Part shown: positions 44,581 through 48,260 of the stretch, piece after piece
Position numbering within the stretch: position 1 is the stretch's first letter
How the letters are laid out: the number at the start of each line of letters is the position of its first letter
NCBI GenBank assembly: GCA_944326515.1
Contig: CALVEI010000009.1
Span: 1 to 48,260 of the forward strand
Source of the DNA: Candidatus Gastranaerophilales bacterium
Lineage (GTDB): Bacteria > Cyanobacteriota > Vampirovibrionia > Gastranaerophilales > Gastranaerophilaceae
Length of the DNA: 48,260 nt
Direction of reading: 5' to 3'
Made by a program: the position numbers and the translations under genes
The notes under the pieces: generated by a model
The model's input: the letters and a program-made list of their open reading frames with translations, nothing else
Told to the model about the DNA's origin: nothing
Databases searched by the model: none

Positions 44581-45468
44581 TTAAACCCAATTTTCTAGAT
44601 CAGGAGTCTTTTTTCTCCAATCTTTAGATACTTTTACATTCAATTCCAGAAATACTTTTTTATCCAACATTTTTTCAAGCTCATATCTTGCTTGAGTTCC
44701 TATAGTTTTTAACATTTGGCCTTTTTTACCAATCATAATCCCTTTTTGACTGTCATGTTCTACATGTATTGTGGCTGAAATTCTGTCGATATCTTCTTTT
44801 TCCTCGTATTTTTCGATAAGAACAGCAACGCTGTGAGGAATTTCATCTTTTGTATTTAAAAGAATCTTTTCTCTTATTATTTCTTGCGCAATAGATCGCA
44901 TACTTTCATCGGTTAAATCATCTTCATCATATATCGGTTGCCCGCAAGGAAGTTTGCGCATAATTGTAGAAATAAGCGTATCAATATTTCTGCCTGTTTG
45001 AGCAGATATTCTCGCTGTTGGTAAATTAATATCAAAAAGTGTTTTATAGGTTAATACATTTTGTTCTTTTTTTATCGGGTCTTTTAATTTATCAACTTTA
45101 TTTAATACAATAATTATCGGGATATCTGTTTTTTTGAGTAAATTTTCAACAATCCATTTATCACCTGCACCAGCAGGTTCTGACGCATCGACAAGAAACA
45201 ATATCAAATCAGCATCTGGAATCGAACATTTTGCTTCGTCCATAAGAAATTCACCAAGTTTATCCATTGGTTTGTGGATGCCTGGCGTATCAATAAAAAC
45301 AATTTGTCCCTCATCATTTGTATAAATGCCTTTTATTCTTTTTCTTGTCGTTTGAGCTTTATCAGTTGCAATAACAATTTTTTGACCTATTACGGTATTA
45401 AGCAACGTAGATTTGCCGACATTAGGGCGACCTATAACAGCAACAAAACCTGATTTATATTCTTTCAT
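44581..45468 (-). CDS. era: GTPase Era
   Basis: 295 residues. G1 GRPNVGKSTLLN (13-24), G3 DTPGIHKP and G4 NKVDK define the GTPase; the C-terminal KH domain has HDSQKGIMIGKKGQMLKTIG (GxxG loop GKKG). Era binds the 3' end of 16S rRNA and promotes 30S assembly. Full length. It stands without the rnc or ybeY neighbours seen elsewhere. Confidence 0.98.
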   Translation of the reverse strand: MKEYKSGFVAVIGRPNVGKSTLLNTVIGQKIVIATDKAQTTRKRIKGIYTNDEGQIVFIDTPGIHKPMDKLGEFLMDEAKCSIPDADLILFLVDASEPAGAGDKWIVENLLKKTDIPIIIVLNKVDKLKDPIKKEQNVLTYKTLFDINLPTARISAQTGRNIDTLISTIMRKLPCGQPIYDEDDLTDESMRSIAQEIIREKILLNTKDEIPHSVAVLIEKYEEKEDIDRISATIHVEHDSQKGIMIGKKGQMLKTIGTQARYELEKMLDKKVFLELNVKVSKDWRKKTPDLENWV

Positions 45469-45472
45469 AAAT

Positions 45473-45524
45473 TAAACCCTTGTATGTAACCATAAGCAAT
45501 TTACTATAAACATACAAGGGTTTA
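45473..45524 (-). terminator. Hairpin between the LysM gene and era
   Basis: A perfect 15-bp inverted repeat (TAAACCCTTGTATGT and ACATACAAGGGTTTA) around a 22-nt loop, starting 5 nt upstream of the era ATG. It can end the upstream LysM gene and would also place the era start next to a strong stem. Confidence 0.7.
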
Positions 45525-45547
45525 AATATATAAAAGAAATATATTAC

Positions 45548-47347
45548 CTAAAATAAGCTTTTTATCCAGTTCCAAACGGCTGTACCAATTCCAGCATAGC
45601 TGGTACCTGAATTTTCAGGAACATCTACTGATTCTTTATCTGATATTTTCCCGCCACGTTTTTCTTGCAATGGCGAATCTGCCTGCGCAAGTAAATAATC
45701 ATCAAGTCCGTTTTTAATAATAACGTTATAACCATCACAAGCATCTATTCTGCCTGCAATATAATTTTCGACAGTAACTTTACCAGGTTTTGTAAAATTT
45801 CTTTCACTTCTGCGAATATACAAATCTAAGTAACCGCCTTGCATTACTTTTATGTTGTTAGCAGCAAGAACATGGCCACCATTCATAATATCTATATTGG
45901 CTTTTGAGTGCTCTACGGTTCCGCCTCTCAGTTCATTTATGACGCCTTGTGCCATAAAATTACCGCCAACCATTTTATTTACATTAATATTTTCACCATT
46001 GACAGAACCACCTGCCATATTTTTTACAGTACAATCATATAGATTTACATAGGTATTGTCGCCTATAATATTATGAATAGTGCCCTTGCCTTTGATAGAA
46101 CCTGTTGCTCCATTAGACAACTTGCCAATTTCAAAAGAGGCAACATCAGCACTTATCGGACAAGAAATCTCATCAGCATAAAATTTGCCTTTGCCTGTAA
46201 TTTCTATATTACGATCAGTATGAACAATATCATCTTGGTCCATAACTGTATCTTTTTTGGTTATTGATATAGATTGACCAACAAATTCACCGTCAGCATT
46301 TTTTATGTCAGAATATCGAATATCCAATTCAGATTCATCGATAGGTTGTCCTTTGTAATAATATTGACCATCTTGATATTCAAAATCTCCACTTTTGTAT
46401 CTTTTATTTTCTGGTTCAGAAAATCTGATATTGAAAACGCCTTGTTCAGGTTCTTTATAATTTGACGCTGTCGCTGTTTTTACAGGTCCATCAAATACCA
46501 AAACGGATTTTTCGTTTTCTAAGACAAATTTAACATCATCTGCAGGCAATTCTGAACTATCAATAGACCAGTTTCCTTCAGGTATAATGTATCGTCCCTG
46601 CTCATCCTTTTTTAGATCTTTTAAACTTATTTTTTGTGCATTTTGAGGCTTATTAACAGGTGACGAAGTAGTTTGACTTGTAGCACTAGTTTCCTCTACT
46701 TCTTCAACAGCTTCTGTCTTTATTTCTTGAGCTGGTTTTGTTTCTGATTTGGGTACATTACGAGCATTAGTTTTAGCGATAAAATCTTCGTTAATCTTTT
46801 GCAAATCTGTGTAATAATTGCCGTCATCTTTCATTTGAGCAATTTTTTCAGAATAATCACCCGGTAATTGGATAACATCTCCTGCTCTAAAACCAAAACG
46901 GTGATATTTACCAGCTTTTTGAGCGTCTTCTTTAATTTGACGAGCAAAATCCTTGGCTTCTTGTCCTGTTAAACCCAATTTTTTAGCTATTATTTCAGGA
47001 GTATCACCAGCTTGTACAGTATAATTTGTAGTTGTTTGAGTTTCTGCCTGATTTGCAGAAGACGTAGAACTTGTTTTCAACTGAGATTGTAAAGCGTTAT
47101 AACGGGTAATTACCTCATTATAAGCATCAACATCGAGGTTCTTTGCCTCTTCTACAGTTAAACCATCGGTACCAAAATCAACCTCACCATTAAGAAACAT
47201 TGTTTTCAACTTTTCAGCCATTTCTTTAGTGAGAACATTTTTATCTAATAAGCTGTTTATATTTTTCAGAGTTAACTCTACAACTTTTTTATCTGTTGTT
47301 TTTCCCTGAAAAAAACTTACTTCACCTATACCGTCAACTGCTGTCAT
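45548..47347 (-). CDS. LysM-domain protein with C-terminal beta-solenoid
   Basis: 599 residues. The N-terminus MTAVDGIGEVSFFQGKTTDK has no signal peptide but an F-F-Q-G-K element. A helical region (20-90) and Ser/Thr/Gln linker precede a LysM domain (about 108-160, YTVQAGDTPEIIAKKLGL and GDVIQLPGDY), which binds peptidoglycan or chitin-like glycans. A second linker leads to a long beta-rich half (about 350-560) with periodic Gly/Asn/Val turns (GGSVNGENINVNKMVGGNFM), like a beta-solenoid or bactofilin-type stack. The last residues (TAVWNWIKSLF) are amphipathic. Glycan binding without a Sec signal implies a special export route or an intracellular use of the fold. Confidence 0.72.
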   Translation of the reverse strand: MTAVDGIGEVSFFQGKTTDKKVVELTLKNINSLLDKNVLTKEMAEKLKTMFLNGEVDFGTDGLTVEEAKNLDVDAYNEVITRYNALQSQLKTSSTSSANQAETQTTTNYTVQAGDTPEIIAKKLGLTGQEAKDFARQIKEDAQKAGKYHRFGFRAGDVIQLPGDYSEKIAQMKDDGNYYTDLQKINEDFIAKTNARNVPKSETKPAQEIKTEAVEEVEETSATSQTTSSPVNKPQNAQKISLKDLKKDEQGRYIIPEGNWSIDSSELPADDVKFVLENEKSVLVFDGPVKTATASNYKEPEQGVFNIRFSEPENKRYKSGDFEYQDGQYYYKGQPIDESELDIRYSDIKNADGEFVGQSISITKKDTVMDQDDIVHTDRNIEITGKGKFYADEISCPISADVASFEIGKLSNGATGSIKGKGTIHNIIGDNTYVNLYDCTVKNMAGGSVNGENINVNKMVGGNFMAQGVINELRGGTVEHSKANIDIMNGGHVLAANNIKVMQGGYLDLYIRRSERNFTKPGKVTVENYIAGRIDACDGYNVIIKNGLDDYLLAQADSPLQEKRGGKISDKESVDVPENSGTSYAGIGTAVWNWIKSLF

Positions 47348-47446
47348 AAATCACTGCTCCATTAATACACTTATATATATAAAGTATATACGGGGTGCCA
47401 AATATCAGTGACTTATAAAAAAGTTTACAAACCTTAACAATGAAAA

Positions 47447-48260
47447 TTAATTTATTTCAGCAAGTTTTTCGAGTTTTAGTTTTTGATCGTGTTCCATCAA
47501 AAGATTGATTAACTCATCCAAATCACCGTCAATAACAGTCCAAACATTGAGGTTTTGTCCAATACGGTGGTCTGTCAAACGACCTTGCGGGAAATTGTAT
47601 GTTCTAATACGTTCAGAACGATCACCCGTACCAACTTGAGAACGTCTAAGGTCGGTTATTTCTTGCATTTGTTTTTGAGTTTCAATGTCATACAATTTTG
47701 CTTTTAAAATTTGCAATGCACGCTCTTTGTTTTGAAGTTGAGAACGTTCTTCTGTACAGAAAATCATAATTCCTGAAGGTTTGTGAAATACTCGTACCGC
47801 AGTTTCAACCTTGTTAACGTTTTGTCCGCCCGCACCGCCTGATCGAGCAGTGGAAATTTCCAAATCATTAGGATTCAATTCAATTTCAACGTCATCAACC
47901 TCAGGCATAACAGCAACAGTAGCTGTTGATGTGTGAACACGTCCCTGAGATTCTGTTTGCGGTACACGTTGTACACGGTGTACTCCAGACTCATATTTCA
48001 ATTTAGAATAAATGCTATCGCCTTTAATTGAGATAATAACTTCAGATACACCGCCTGCTTCGCAATCTGTTTTACTCAATATTTGAGATTGCCAGCCTTG
48101 TTTGTCTGCATATCGAAGATACATTCTCATAAGGTCGCCTGCAAATATGTTAGCTTCATCACCACCAGCACCACCTCTGATTTCAAGCATAATGTCCTTG
48201 TCATCCATAGGGTCACGTGGCAAAAGTAAAACCTTCATTCTTTCTTCAAGCTCAAGGTTT
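47447..48260 (-). CDS. prfA: Peptide chain release factor 1, N-terminus outside the window
   Basis: The frame is open to the right edge, so an N-terminal part of roughly 90 residues is missing. The visible part has [15 protein letters not shown], the stop-codon-reading PxT motif as PQT in [19 protein letters not shown] (more often PAT or PVT), the peptidyl-hydrolysis motif GGQ in [13 protein letters not shown], and [18 protein letters not shown]. It recognises UAA and UAG. The PxT form and the lack of an SPF motif separate it from RF2. Confidence 0.97.
   Translation of the reverse strand, partial: NLELEERMKVLLLPRDPMDDKDIMLEIRGGAGGDEANIFAGDLMRMYLRYADKQGWQSQILSKTDCEAGGVSEVIISIKGDSIYSKLKYESGVHRVQRVPQTESQGRVHTSTATVAVMPEVDDVEIELNPNDLEISTARSGGAGGQNVNKVETAVRVFHKPSGIMIFCTEERSQLQNKERALQILKAKLYDIETQKQMQEITDLRRSQVGTGDRSERIRTYNFPQGRLTDHRIGQNLNVWTVIDGDLDELINLLMEHDQKLKLEKLAEIN

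Overview
The window is AT-rich, densely coded bacterial chromosome with no rRNA, tRNA, CRISPR array or insertion sequence that I could see. Several traits suggest a gut-type, non-photosynthetic relative of cyanobacteria (Melainabacteria/Vampirovibrionia, probably Gastranaerophilales): low GC, exported proteins with Sec signal peptides, a large repeat adhesin, a cyanobacterium-like (DUF1822-like) N-terminus on a giant anti-sigma-type protein, and an oxygen-independent ribonucleotide reductase. This placement is inference from gene content and style; no 16S gene is present.

Layout. 1-2410 (minus): 5' part of a large beta-helix adhesin whose leader contains a run of ten G that puts the leader and the body in different reading frames (candidate phase variation). 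2631-6284: a small Cys-rich protein, an NfeD/SPFH membrane-protein trio and a patatin-like phospholipase. 6451-10449: an AMIN-like membrane protein, a divergent subtilase-like protein and two unknown genes. 10601-20931 (almost all minus): ribosomal protein clusters infA-rpmJ-rpsM-rpsK-rpsD-rpoA-rplQ-truA-rplM-rpsI and rpsE-rpmD-rplO-secY, separated by a J-domain gene and an unknown GNAT-like gene. Two related GC-rich repeat elements sit directly after the stop codons of rpsM and rpmJ. 21174-25769: a TPR protein, a dihydrouridine synthase, a GIY-YIG protein and recA. 25858-31360: acetyltransferase, AddB-like nuclease and UvrD/AddA-like helicase. 31350-36488: XRE repressor with a palindromic operator, a glycosyltransferase, then a cobalamin riboswitch in front of nrdD-nrdG and an SH3-like exported protein. 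36485-43913 (minus): a probable signalling cluster made of a 1124-residue membrane protein with an anti-sigma zinc motif, a sigma-factor-like protein and a zinc-ribbon/NTPase/helical-repeat regulator. 44103-48260: a small membrane protein, era, a LysM plus beta-solenoid protein, and prfA (cut by the window end).

The most interesting points are the G-tract switch in the adhesin leader, the sigma/giant anti-sigma/NTPase cluster, the dispersed elements within the ribosomal operon, the long structured leader of infA, and a short F-x-G-K motif near the N-terminus of several otherwise unrelated proteins without signal peptides.
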